Assembly (NCBI GenBank): GCA_009845425.1
Contig: VXZQ01000001.1
Span: 382,363 to 446,362 of the forward strand
From: Holophagales bacterium
Lineage (GTDB): Bacteria; Acidobacteriota; Thermoanaerobaculia; Multivoradales; Multivoraceae
Reading direction: 5' to 3'
DNA: 64,000 bases
Shown: positions 9,415 through 18,961 of the stretch, in pieces
Layout: each line of letters opens with the position of its first letter
Numbering within the stretch: the first letter of the stretch is position 1
The notes under the pieces: generated by a model
The model's input: only the letters and a program-made list of their open reading frames with translations
Databases searched by the model: none
What the model was told of the DNA's origin: nothing
Position numbers and translations under genes: made by a program

Positions 9415-9645
9415 TCAACTGGCGCCGGAATCGAGAAACGCGGCGAAGTCCCGCAGGTTCTTCCAGTTCGCAACCTCCTCGGGGGGAACCTCAACGCCGA
9501 ACGCCTCTCCGACCTTCTTCACGAAGGCCACCGCGTCAAGGGACGAGATGTCGGAGGAAAGCAGACCGGCGTCGAGATCCAGGTCTCTTCCGATGTCGAG
9601 GTGTTGGCGGGCAAGTTCCTGAATGCGGGATTCGGTTGCACTCAC
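9415..9645 (-). CDS. Discrete acyl carrier protein
   Basis: A 76-residue free-standing carrier protein. The phosphopantetheine site is Ser35 in SDISSLDAVAF (DSL-type motif), followed by the usual helix III/IV pattern ending FAAFLDSG. The start is GTG at 9645, chosen because AGGAG lies 7 bases upstream; the frame is open further upstream but non-protein-like. First gene of the ACP-PPTase-hydrolase set. Because the neighbouring synthase ends in KS-AT with no ACP of its own, this protein is a good candidate to serve that terminal KS in trans (inference). Confidence 0.88.
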   Translation of the reverse strand: MSATESRIQELARQHLDIGRDLDLDAGLLSSDISSLDAVAFVKKVGEAFGVEVPPEEVANWKNLRDFAAFLDSGAS

Positions 9646-9723
9646 AGCGAGGCTCCTTTGGTTGAGAATTGAAGGGCCGGATCGTACTACGGATCCAGAC
9701 GGAGGACACGACAATCGCTCTTC

Positions 9724-9739
9724 TGTCGCTGAAGCGACA
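9724..9739 (-). terminator. Short hairpin downstream of the TPR gene
   Basis: TGTCGCT-GA-AGCGACA gives a 7 bp perfect inverted repeat about 30 bases beyond the TPR lipoprotein stop and before the ACP gene. No T-tract follows, so intrinsic termination is only a possibility. Confidence 0.35.
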
Positions 9740-9770
9740 CCATGGCGTCGCTCTCGGCGCTAACGCGGGC

Positions 9771-11495
9771 TCAGTAGGGCGGAAACGCATCCGCTACACG
9801 GGCGCAGCAGGCCTCGCTCCGTTCGTACCGCTCCAGATTGCGGGTGAGGCGTCGCTCTTCGCCGGTGCGGCCTCGCCGGCGCGCCTCCTCGACGAGCGTG
9901 CGCTGGATGCTGACCGCCTCCTCGAAGCGGCCCACCTCGGCCAGCGCCATCGCGGCGGTCTCCGCGTTCGGCGCGGCGTTGTCGGCCTGGAGGAGTGCAC
10001 CTGCGATCGTCATCGCTCGTGGACCATCGCGGAGGGTCGGATCGGGTGCGCCGGCGAGGAGCCTCGCCAGGGAGTGAGCGGCGCGACCGTCCGTCGAGTC
10101 GACTCGCAGCCGTTCCTCGAGCGTCGCCTTGGCCTCCGCGAAACGTCCCAGGCCCATCAGCACGGTCGCCTCGCGCAGCCAGGCGACACCCTGGGTCGGG
10201 TCGAGGTCGCGCACCTGGGTGTAGTGCGGGAGCGCCTCCTCGAGCCGCCCCGTGCGAACCAGGGCCTCGGCGAGGCCGAAGTGAAGGCGGGGCGTCCGCC
10301 GGCCTTCCGGGATCTGCCGCAAGGCCGCCTCCAGTTCGACCACTGCCTCCTCGAAACTGCCCGTCTGCGCCAGCACGGCGCCTAGTCCCAGCCGGGCCTC
10401 GCCGTTCCCGGGTTCGAGTTCGACCGCCCGGACGAGATGCTCCAGGGCCCGGTCGTTACGCCCCTGTTCAGCCAGGAGCACGCCGAGGTCCGAATGGGTC
10501 TGGGCATTCTCCGGCTCCAGCCTCACCGCGACGCCGAAGTGTTCGATCGCTCCCTCCGGATCGCCGCGGCGCACCAGCAGCGTCGCCAGGCTCTCGTGTG
10601 CGCGCACGTTCGTCGCATCAGCCGCCACCGCCTGCCGGTAGGCGGCTTCCGCATCGCCCAGCCGGCCCTCGCGGGCGGCGGCATGGCCCCGGTCGAGGTG
10701 AGGCAAGGCGCCGATGGCGAGCGTCGTCAATTCGTGCATCAACGGATCGGCCATGGCGACGCGGAGCGGCCCGCTCCGCGCCAGCGCTTCCCCGGCCCGG
10801 TCGAACTCGCCCAGTTCGCGATAGGCCTGACCGAGGTGGTAGTGGATGACGGAAGCGCGTGGCTGAAGTGTCAGCGCCCGCTCGAACTGCTCGATGGCTT
10901 CTGCGTACTCGCCCCGCTCTTCGGCGACCCGGCCCATCCCATAGGCCACGGCGGCCGAGTCGTCCACCACCGCGGCCCGGACGTAGAGAAGTTCGGCTTC
11001 GTCGACCTTGCCATGTTCGAGCTCGAGGTCGGCGAGGCGGACAAGGGCCGGCGCGTCGTCGGCTCGAAGATCGAGGGCGTTGCGAAACGCCGGACGCGCG
11101 GTCTCGATGTCGCCGGCGCCCGCCGCCTGAACGCCGAGGTAGTACGCCCAGGCGAATGACTCGGGATCCAGCGCGTGGGCTTCGCGGTAGCACGCGAGCG
11201 CGGGTTCCAGAAGTCGGTGGGCCTGGTAGAGCCGGCCCAGGTCGCCGAAGGCCCGGGCCCGGTCGACGGCGCTGGCTTCCTGATCGGCGAGTAGCGAGTC
11301 GAGGGCGGCGCGGCGCGCCTCGATCTCGCGGGCCAGAGGCGGGTCGAGTTCCGCGAGTTCCGGGTGGGGAATGGCCGGCTCGGGAGCCGGCGCGGAGGCT
11401 TGTTCCCCGGGGGAGCACGCCGACAAGGCCGCCACGAGGAGCAGCAAGGCAAGCGCGGATGAGCGCCGGTAGCTCCTCGAATCTGCGACGCCCAT
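9771..11495 (-). CDS. TPR-repeat lipoprotein
   Basis: A 574-residue secreted scaffold. The N-terminus MGVADSRSYRR plus a leucine-rich stretch and lipobox LSAC indicate a lipoprotein. The rest is a near-continuous array of about 11-13 tetratricopeptide units, with recurring patterns such as AHxxLATLLVRRGDPEGAIEHF and Pro at helix ends. TPR arrays mediate protein-protein contacts; no catalytic domain is seen. I chose the ATG at 11495 because upstream sequence in the same frame runs through an intergenic hairpin repeat. Divergent from the penta-haem gene at 11636. The partner proteins cannot be named from sequence. Confidence 0.88.
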   Translation of the reverse strand: MGVADSRSYRRSSALALLLLVAALSACSPGEQASAPAPEPAIPHPELAELDPPLAREIEARRAALDSLLADQEASAVDRARAFGDLGRLYQAHRLLEPALACYREAHALDPESFAWAYYLGVQAAGAGDIETARPAFRNALDLRADDAPALVRLADLELEHGKVDEAELLYVRAAVVDDSAAVAYGMGRVAEERGEYAEAIEQFERALTLQPRASVIHYHLGQAYRELGEFDRAGEALARSGPLRVAMADPLMHELTTLAIGALPHLDRGHAAAREGRLGDAEAAYRQAVAADATNVRAHESLATLLVRRGDPEGAIEHFGVAVRLEPENAQTHSDLGVLLAEQGRNDRALEHLVRAVELEPGNGEARLGLGAVLAQTGSFEEAVVELEAALRQIPEGRRTPRLHFGLAEALVRTGRLEEALPHYTQVRDLDPTQGVAWLREATVLMGLGRFAEAKATLEERLRVDSTDGRAAHSLARLLAGAPDPTLRDGPRAMTIAGALLQADNAAPNAETAAMALAEVGRFEEAVSIQRTLVEEARRRGRTGEERRLTRNLERYERSEACCARVADAFPPY

Positions 11496-11539
11496 TACTG
11501 AATCGTAGCCGCCCGTCCGTGCGCCTGTCGGTGCGGCTG

Positions 11540-11588
11540 TCGGTGCGCCGGCCTTCTGGCCGGCACCAGGGCGATGCCGCGAAGCGGC
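11540..11588 (+). repeat. GC-rich double-hairpin repeat, copy 1
   Basis: GGTGCGCC precedes the hairpin GCCGGCC-TTCT-GGCCGGC (core 11540-11564) and is followed by GCCGC-GAA-GCGGC (11576-11588). It lies in the divergent gap between the TPR lipoprotein and the penta-haem gene, where CTGTCGGTGCG is also duplicated just upstream. Confidence 0.85.
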
Positions 11589-11635
11589 GAGCCCGAGAGG
11601 CGGCCACACGGTGTATCGTGACCGGGATTCACTGA

Positions 11636-14593
11636 ATGCAGTCCAGCCGTTCTAGCGCGATCGTCTCGTTCGTGCCGCTCATCTGCCTGTTCGCGACGGC
11701 GGCGCCTGGCGTCCGTGTGCAGGCGCAGGCGCCTCCACCGGACCCGCCACCCGTCGTCCCCGGCTACGAGCACCTCCGCCTCGCCGAAGCCGCGGACGAC
11801 GCCGCCCTGGGCGAGCTTCTACTCGGCGAACTGAACTGCCTCTCCTGCCACGAGCCGACGCCGGCCATGGCCCGGCGGATCCCCGTCCGCACGGCGCCCG
11901 ACCTCGACCGCATCGCGGAGCGCGCCACCGGCCGATGGCTCAAGGACTACTTGATGGCCCCCCACGCGAAGAAACCGGGCTCGGCGATGCCGGAGGTGCT
12001 CCACTCGCTGGAGCCGGACGACCGGGAAGACGTCGCCAGCACCCTCGTCGGCTACCTCGCTCACCGCGGGTCGGGGTCGGCGAACGCCGACAATCCCGAG
12101 CCGCGCGGCGGAACGCCACACACGCCGGTCGCCGCAGAAGTCCTGGGAGACTTCCACGTCCACCGTTTCCGGGCCACTGTCGAGCGGGGACGGAGGCTCT
12201 TTCACTCGGTCGGCTGCGTCGCGTGCCACGCGCCGGAAGGCGTGGAAGGCGAACCGGCAATCCGCTCCGTCCCGCTTCCCGACCTGGACGCGAAGACATC
12301 CGTCACGGCGCTGGTCGAGTTCCTGCTCGATCCGCGCGCCCCGCGGCCGGGCGGACGCATGCCACCGCTCCACCTGGAGCGGGAGGAGGCGGAGGCCATC
12401 GCGGTCTACCTGCTGCGCGGTCAGACACCCCTGGTCGCCGAACGGCGCCGCGGCTTCGAGTTCGAGTACTACCTGGACCCGGAACAGGACGAAGACGTAC
12501 CAGGCTTCTTCCTTCGCCCGGCGCCGGACCTCGACGCGTTGCGCCCGGCCGGGGTCGGCCGCATCGCCACCCTCGCGCTGGATCTGCCGATCTCGATGAA
12601 CAACGGCAACCACGCGTTCCGCTTCAGCGGCCTGCTGCGACTGCCCGCCGCCGGGGAGTACACCTTCACCCTCGCGTCGGACCGGCGATCAGGCTCCTCG
12701 CTGAGGGTCGGCGACGGGGTCGTCGCCACGAAGCCTCCTTTCAGCCGCCGGGAAACGGAGGTCGCAGCCGAGCTGGAGGCCGGCGACCATGCCGTGGAGG
12801 TGACCTACTTCATGCGCGGCAGCACGGGCCGACCATTCGTCGACGTGCGGGTCGACGGCACGACGCTGCCGGAGCCGACGCAGCTCCACCAGCTGACCAG
12901 TCACGAGAGCGTCCGCCTGCGGCCAGCGGACGGCCCTGCCGCGCCCAACCGGCGCTACGAAGAGAACGGCAGCATGCTCTTTGCACGCTACGGCTGCTCC
13001 GCATGCCACACGTCGCCGGGCGTCGATCCCGAGCGTGGCCGGTCCTACGCGGTGTCTCGCGCCAGGGCTCCGGCGCTCGAAGCCCTGGATCCCGAGAAGG
13101 CGCTCGCCGAACCCGCCATGCACGGAGGCGAAACGTCGCCGCGGTACCGGCTGACCACGCACCAGAAGCAGGCCATCCGGGCCGCGCTCGCGGCGCTTGC
13201 GGACCCGCCGCCCGAGCGTCGGCCCGAAGACGAGATCACCCTCACGATGGCGAGCTTCAACTGCTTCGCGTGCCACCAGCGCCGGATCGGCGAGGTGGAG
13301 GTCGGCGGTCCCGATCCGGTTCGGGCCAGGCACTTCCGGGTCGTCGACGACCAGGACCTGGGAGACGAGGGACGGTTGCCACCTCCTCTCCACGGGGTCG
13401 GCGGCAAGCTCAAGCCGGGAGCGCTGCGCTCCACCCTCACAGGCGACCGCCTGCACGTCCGGCGCGACTTCATGGAGGTCAGGATGCCGGGCTTCCCTGC
13501 CGGCGCGGCCGAGCGCCTCGCGGACGCGCTGGAAACGGTCGACGCGTTGCCCGGCGATCTGGATGAGCCGCCTCTCTCCGCAGCCGCCACGGAAGATGGC
13601 CTCAAACTGATCAGCACGGGCGGCATGGGCTGCGTGACCTGCCACGACATCCACGTGCATCCGGCGCCCGGGATCTCCACGATCGACCTGGCGACGGCCT
13701 ACGACCGGTTGCGCCCCGGCTGGGTCGAGCGGTTCCTGCGCGATCCGGCCGCGATCCGGCCGGGAACGAGGATGCCCGCCTACTGGCCGGAGGGTGAGGC
13801 GAACTTCCCGGACCTCGGCGGTGGCACGACCGGGGGACAGATCGAGGCGCTCTGGGGCTTCCTGTCGCTCGGCGCCTCGATGCCGGCGCCGGAGGGCATG
13901 GACATCGGTTCCGAGCTGGTCCTGGTTCCGGACCAGCGCCCGCTCGTCTTTCGCACGCACATGATCGACGTCGGCCCCAGGGCGATCGCGATCGGCTACC
14001 CGGAGAACGTCCACGCCGCCTTCGACGCGAACACCGTCCGCCTGGCGAAGATCTGGCGCGGCGCCTTCTTCGATGCGAAGGGAACCTGGCAGGGCCGGGC
14101 GGGCCAGTTCTTCGGCCCCTACGGTACGGACGTTCTCACCCTGCCGGCGGGTCCGGCCTTCGCCGATCTGGACGACATCGACAGCCCCTGGCCGGCAACG
14201 GGCCGCTACGACCGCAACGTCGGCGGCCGTTTCCTCGGTTACCGGCTGGACGATCTGGGACGCCCGTCTCTCCGCTACCGTCTCGGGAACGTCGTCATCG
14301 AGGAAACCCCGACGCCCCTGCCCGGCGCCGGCGGCGCGGATCTCGCGCGTCGCTTCCGGCTCGCCGGCGGCGCCGCGCCGCGGCCTCTCTTCCTGCTGCT
14401 GGCCGAGGGCGAGGAGATCGCGCCCGGCCCGGACCGCACCTGGTCCGTGGACGGCACGCTCGACGTTTCTCTCGCCTCCAAAGAGGACCTCACGCCGATC
14501 GTCCGTGACTCCCAGGGTGTCCGGCAGCTTCTACAGCGGATCGAGCTTGAACCGCACGGCACCCTCGAACTGGATGTGATCCTGTCCTGGTGA
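11636..14593 (+). CDS. Secreted penta-haem c-type cytochrome with PA14-like domain
   Basis: 985 residues with an N-terminal signal peptide (cleavage near VQAQA). Five CxxCH haem-binding motifs occur at about residues 68 (CLSCH), 194 (CVACH), 454 (CSACH), 543 (CFACH) and 666 (CVTCH). Several have a distal Met in GxxMPP/AMP-type loops, as in cytochrome c domains. Between haems 2 and 3 a segment (about 270-410) with YTFTLASDRRSGSSLRV resembles a PA14 beta-sandwich. The C-terminal 250 residues resemble a domain seen beside sorbosone-dehydrogenase-like propellers. It overlaps the next propeller gene at TGATG, so the two are probably translationally coupled and act together in periplasmic electron transfer from an oxidised substrate (inference). 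Confidence 0.88.
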   Translation: MQSSRSSAIVSFVPLICLFATAAPGVRVQAQAPPPDPPPVVPGYEHLRLAEAADDAALGELLLGELNCLSCHEPTPAMARRIPVRTAPDLDRIAERATGRWLKDYLMAPHAKKPGSAMPEVLHSLEPDDREDVASTLVGYLAHRGSGSANADNPEPRGGTPHTPVAAEVLGDFHVHRFRATVERGRRLFHSVGCVACHAPEGVEGEPAIRSVPLPDLDAKTSVTALVEFLLDPRAPRPGGRMPPLHLEREEAEAIAVYLLRGQTPLVAERRRGFEFEYYLDPEQDEDVPGFFLRPAPDLDALRPAGVGRIATLALDLPISMNNGNHAFRFSGLLRLPAAGEYTFTLASDRRSGSSLRVGDGVVATKPPFSRRETEVAAELEAGDHAVEVTYFMRGSTGRPFVDVRVDGTTLPEPTQLHQLTSHESVRLRPADGPAAPNRRYEENGSMLFARYGCSACHTSPGVDPERGRSYAVSRARAPALEALDPEKALAEPAMHGGETSPRYRLTTHQKQAIRAALAALADPPPERRPEDEITLTMASFNCFACHQRRIGEVEVGGPDPVRARHFRVVDDQDLGDEGRLPPPLHGVGGKLKPGALRSTLTGDRLHVRRDFMEVRMPGFPAGAAERLADALETVDALPGDLDEPPLSAAATEDGLKLISTGGMGCVTCHDIHVHPAPGISTIDLATAYDRLRPGWVERFLRDPAAIRPGTRMPAYWPEGEANFPDLGGGTTGGQIEALWGFLSLGASMPAPEGMDIGSELVLVPDQRPLVFRTHMIDVGPRAIAIGYPENVHAAFDANTVRLAKIWRGAFFDAKGTWQGRAGQFFGPYGTDVLTLPAGPAFADLDDIDSPWPATGRYDRNVGGRFLGYRLDDLGRPSLRYRLGNVVIEETPTPLPGAGGADLARRFRLAGGAAPRPLFLLLAEGEEIAPGPDRTWSVDGTLDVSLASKEDLTPIVRDSQGVRQLLQRIELEPHGTLELDVILSW

Positions 14594-16170
14594 TGTTCCC
14601 CCGCTGCCACCGAACGAAGGCCGGCCACGCCGCCGCCACCGCACTTCTCGCGGCGCTGCTCGCGCTGCCGGCATTCACCCAGGAACCGCCCGACGAGGAA
14701 GACCGGCGAGACATCGAGAAGGCGCTGCTCGCCAGCCAGCGGGAAGCGCTCGGTTCGCAGACCGCCGCCGAGGAGCAGTACTACCGCGTCCTGACGATGC
14801 CCCTGCCCGAAGGCATGTCGATGGAGGTGGGCGGCCTGCTCCAGCTCTCCGACGGCCGCATCATGGCGGCCACCCGGCGCGGCGAGATCTTCATCGTCGA
14901 GAACGCCTTCAGCGATCCGCCGGCGCCCGTCTTCAGGCAGTACGCCTTCGGGCTCGGACAGCCGCTCGGCCTGCTGGAGCTCGACGGCTGGATCTACACG
15001 TCCCAGCGCGGTGAACTGACCCGGATCAGGGACACCGACGGCGACGACCGGGCCGATGTCTTCGAGACCGTGTCGGACGCCTGGGAGACCAGCGGCGACT
15101 ACCACGAGTACGTCTTCGGCCCGCGGCTGACGCCGGACGGCAGGCTCTGGATCACCCTCAACATCCCGTTCGGCGCCGAGCCGTACGGTCCGGCCGACTG
15201 GCGCGGCTGGGCGGTCCGGGTTGATCCGGCCACAGGCGCCACCGAGTTCGTGGCCGCCGGGCTCCGCTCGCCGGCCGGAGTCGAGGTCAGCCCCGGGGGC
15301 GACGTCTTCTACACCGACAACCAGGGCGAGTGGAACAACGCCTCCAAGCTGTCGCTGATCGAGGTCGGCGACTTCCACGGCCATCCGCACGGCATGGCCT
15401 CGACCCTGCTGCCCGAGTCGATGGTCGAGCCGCCGCCCGACGGGCAGCCCGAAGGCGGCACGTTCATGAAGGACCTTCCCGGACTGATCCCCAACTTCCG
15501 CATGCCCTCCGTCTGGTTCCCCTACGTGAAGATGGGTCAGTCGCCCTCCGGCCTCAAGTGGGACACCACCGGCGGGCGCTTCGGACCCTTCGCCGGCCAG
15601 GTCTTCGTCGGCGACCAGCACCACGCGATGGTCATGCGGGTCTTCCTGGAGAAGGTCGGCGGCCACTGGCAGGGCGCCGCGTTCAACTTCCGGCGCGGCC
15701 TCGACAGCGGCGTGATCCGTCTCTCGTTCGCCGACGACGGCTCGCTCTTCGCCGGCCTGTCCGAGCGCGGCTGGGGCAGCATCGGTCCGAAGTCGCACGG
15801 TCTCCAGCGGATCGTCTGGACCGGCGACACGCCGTTCGAGGCCCACGAGATGCGGGCGCGGCCGAACGGCTTCGAACTCACGTTCACCAGGCCCGTCGAT
15901 CCGGAAACCGCGGGGGATCCCGCGTCCTACCGGATGGAGAGCTACACGTATCGGCTGAGCGAGAACTACGGCGGACCCGAGGAAGACAAACTGGAGGTCG
16001 CCATTCGTTCGGCCGATGTGGCCGGTGACGGCATGAGGGTCCACCTGACCCTCGAACCGCTGCGGGCCGGCTACGTCCATGAGCTCCATCTCGGCGGGGT
16101 CCGCAGCGGCGACGGCGAGCCGCTGCTTCACCCGGAGGCCTATTACACGCTGGTCAACATCCCTGAATAG
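14590..16170 (+). CDS. Secreted sorbosone/glucose-dehydrogenase-like beta-propeller protein
   Basis: 526 residues with a signal peptide ending near LPAFTQ. The body repeats the propeller signatures found in PQQ-type sugar dehydrogenase-like proteins: GGLLQLSDGRIMAATRRGEI, RLTPDGRLWITL, PAGVEVSPGGDVFYTDNQGEWN and FVGDQHHAMVMRV. It lacks a haem motif of its own, unlike the upstream penta-haem gene with which it overlaps (GTG at 14590 or ATG at 14593). Likely a periplasmic dehydrogenase or binding propeller feeding electrons to that cytochrome; cofactor and substrate are not determinable here. Confidence 0.82.
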   Translation: MMFPRCHRTKAGHAAATALLAALLALPAFTQEPPDEEDRRDIEKALLASQREALGSQTAAEEQYYRVLTMPLPEGMSMEVGGLLQLSDGRIMAATRRGEIFIVENAFSDPPAPVFRQYAFGLGQPLGLLELDGWIYTSQRGELTRIRDTDGDDRADVFETVSDAWETSGDYHEYVFGPRLTPDGRLWITLNIPFGAEPYGPADWRGWAVRVDPATGATEFVAAGLRSPAGVEVSPGGDVFYTDNQGEWNNASKLSLIEVGDFHGHPHGMASTLLPESMVEPPPDGQPEGGTFMKDLPGLIPNFRMPSVWFPYVKMGQSPSGLKWDTTGGRFGPFAGQVFVGDQHHAMVMRVFLEKVGGHWQGAAFNFRRGLDSGVIRLSFADDGSLFAGLSERGWGSIGPKSHGLQRIVWTGDTPFEAHEMRARPNGFELTFTRPVDPETAGDPASYRMESYTYRLSENYGGPEEDKLEVAIRSADVAGDGMRVHLTLEPLRAGYVHELHLGGVRSGDGEPLLHPEAYYTLVNIPE

Positions 16171-16182
16171 AGGAGCACCACC

Positions 16183-17877
16183 ATGCGACACATTCCACTG
16201 AAGTTCGCTCCGTTGACCCTCCTGCTCGCGCTGGCGATCGCCTGCGCCCCGGCGGCGCCACCCGCCGAAGAGGCCGCGCCCGGCACCCACGACGACCTGC
16301 TTCAGCTCTTCGAGGACTTCCGCGTCTTCCAGGAGCCGGAGATCGTCGACGGGGTGCCGGACTACACCGGGGACGCCATGGCTCGCCAGCGCGACGGCCT
16401 CGAGGACTACAAGCGCCGGCTCCACGCGATCGACATCTCCGACTGGACCGTGTCCGAGCAGATCGACCATCACCTGGTCCGGGCCGAGATGAACGGGCTC
16501 GACTTCCACCACCGGGTGACCCGGCCCTGGTCGCGCGACCCGGCCTTCTACCTCATGTCCCAGGGCGGCGCCGGGCCGGCGATGTCGGGCTTCCGGTCGC
16601 TGTTCCGGTTCGAACCGCCGTTCGACGAAGAGGAGCTCGCCGAGTACAGGACGAGCCTGCAGGCGGTGCCGAAGGTCTACGAGCAGGCGAAGTCCAACCT
16701 GACCGAGGCGGTGCCCGATCTCGGCGGGATCGCGACCTGGGCCGCTCCGCGCGAGGCGCGCATCTACGACGAGATCGCGGAACAGCTCGCCGAACATCAT
16801 CCGGAACTCGTCGCCGACGCCGAGGCCGCCCGCGATGCGGTGCTCGCTTTCGGCGGCTGGGTCGAGGAGAACAAACCGTCCTGGAGCGGCGCCGCCGGCA
16901 TCGGCAAGGAGAACTACGACTGGTGGCTCCGCAACGTTCACCTCTCGCCCTACGGCTGGGAGGAGAGCCGGATGATCGTCGAGCAGGAGTACAACCGGCT
17001 CGTCACCTTCCTGGCCCTGGAGGAGCACCGCAACCGCGACCTGCCGCCGTTCGACATCGCCGACACCCCGCAGAAGTACGCCGACAACCTGCACGAGGCG
17101 CTGCGCTACGTCGTCGACTTCCTGCGCGACGGCGAAGTCATGACCGTTCCGGACTGGGTCGACCCGCACGACTACAGCGATCCCGAAGAGCCGCCGGAGT
17201 CGTTGCCGTCCGATACGAGCATCGACCACAAGGCGCGCGAGCGCGAGATCCTGCCCGGTGAGACCCACGAGTACGTCGGCCACATGCTCGACGACCAGCG
17301 GCGCCAGCGCGACGACCGGCCGATCCGCGGCGCCGACCGCCGCTTCAACATGGAGTGGATGCGGATGGAGGGCTGGGCGGTCGCCCTCGAGGAACTCACG
17401 ATGCAGGCCGGCGTGCTCGACGAACGGCCCCGCCGCGGCCGCGAGGTCGAGTACCTGATGAACATCTCCCACATGAGCCTGGCGCTGCCCGACCTCGCGA
17501 TGCACGCGAACCTGATCACCTTCGACGAGTCGCGGGCGCTCTGCGCCGCGCTGATGTCCAAGGGCTGGTCCCAGGAAGACGAGCGCATGGTCTGGTACGA
17601 GATGGAGTCCAACCTGCGCTTCCCCGGCTTCCACACCGGAGTCGTCGTCGGCAAGGCCCACTTCATGAAGCTCTTTCGCGAGCGCGCGATGCAGCTCGGC
17701 GATGAGTTCGTGCTCCGCGACTTCATCGACGAGTTCCTGGCCGGCGGCATCATCCCGATCTCGCTGATCCGTTGGGAGATGACCGGCTACGACGACGAGA
17801 TCCGGTTCCTCCTGGGCGAGGACGACGTGCCGAACCGCGTCTTCGATCCGGTCCTCCAGCTAGCGGACCGCATGTAG
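16183..17877 (+). CDS. DUF885 family lipoprotein (putative zinc peptidase)
   Basis: 564 residues. The signal MRHIPLKFAPLTLLLALAIAC is a lipoprotein signal with Cys21. Helical DUF885-type body with the putative metal site THEYVGHML (His362, Glu363, His367), corresponding to the HExxxGH pattern of the family, and a conserved WRMEGWAVALEE-type segment downstream. DUF885 proteins are thought to be related to M32-like metallopeptidases; activity is not demonstrated by sequence. Preceded by GAGGAG, 12 bases after the propeller gene, within the same plus-strand run. Confidence 0.86.
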   Translation: MRHIPLKFAPLTLLLALAIACAPAAPPAEEAAPGTHDDLLQLFEDFRVFQEPEIVDGVPDYTGDAMARQRDGLEDYKRRLHAIDISDWTVSEQIDHHLVRAEMNGLDFHHRVTRPWSRDPAFYLMSQGGAGPAMSGFRSLFRFEPPFDEEELAEYRTSLQAVPKVYEQAKSNLTEAVPDLGGIATWAAPREARIYDEIAEQLAEHHPELVADAEAARDAVLAFGGWVEENKPSWSGAAGIGKENYDWWLRNVHLSPYGWEESRMIVEQEYNRLVTFLALEEHRNRDLPPFDIADTPQKYADNLHEALRYVVDFLRDGEVMTVPDWVDPHDYSDPEEPPESLPSDTSIDHKAREREILPGETHEYVGHMLDDQRRQRDDRPIRGADRRFNMEWMRMEGWAVALEELTMQAGVLDERPRRGREVEYLMNISHMSLALPDLAMHANLITFDESRALCAALMSKGWSQEDERMVWYEMESNLRFPGFHTGVVVGKAHFMKLFRERAMQLGDEFVLRDFIDEFLAGGIIPISLIRWEMTGYDDEIRFLLGEDDVPNRVFDPVLQLADRM

Positions 17878-17893
17878 GTAGGCTGCTCGTCCA

Positions 17894-18960
<1,067 letters not shown>

Positions 18961-18961
<1 letters not shown>

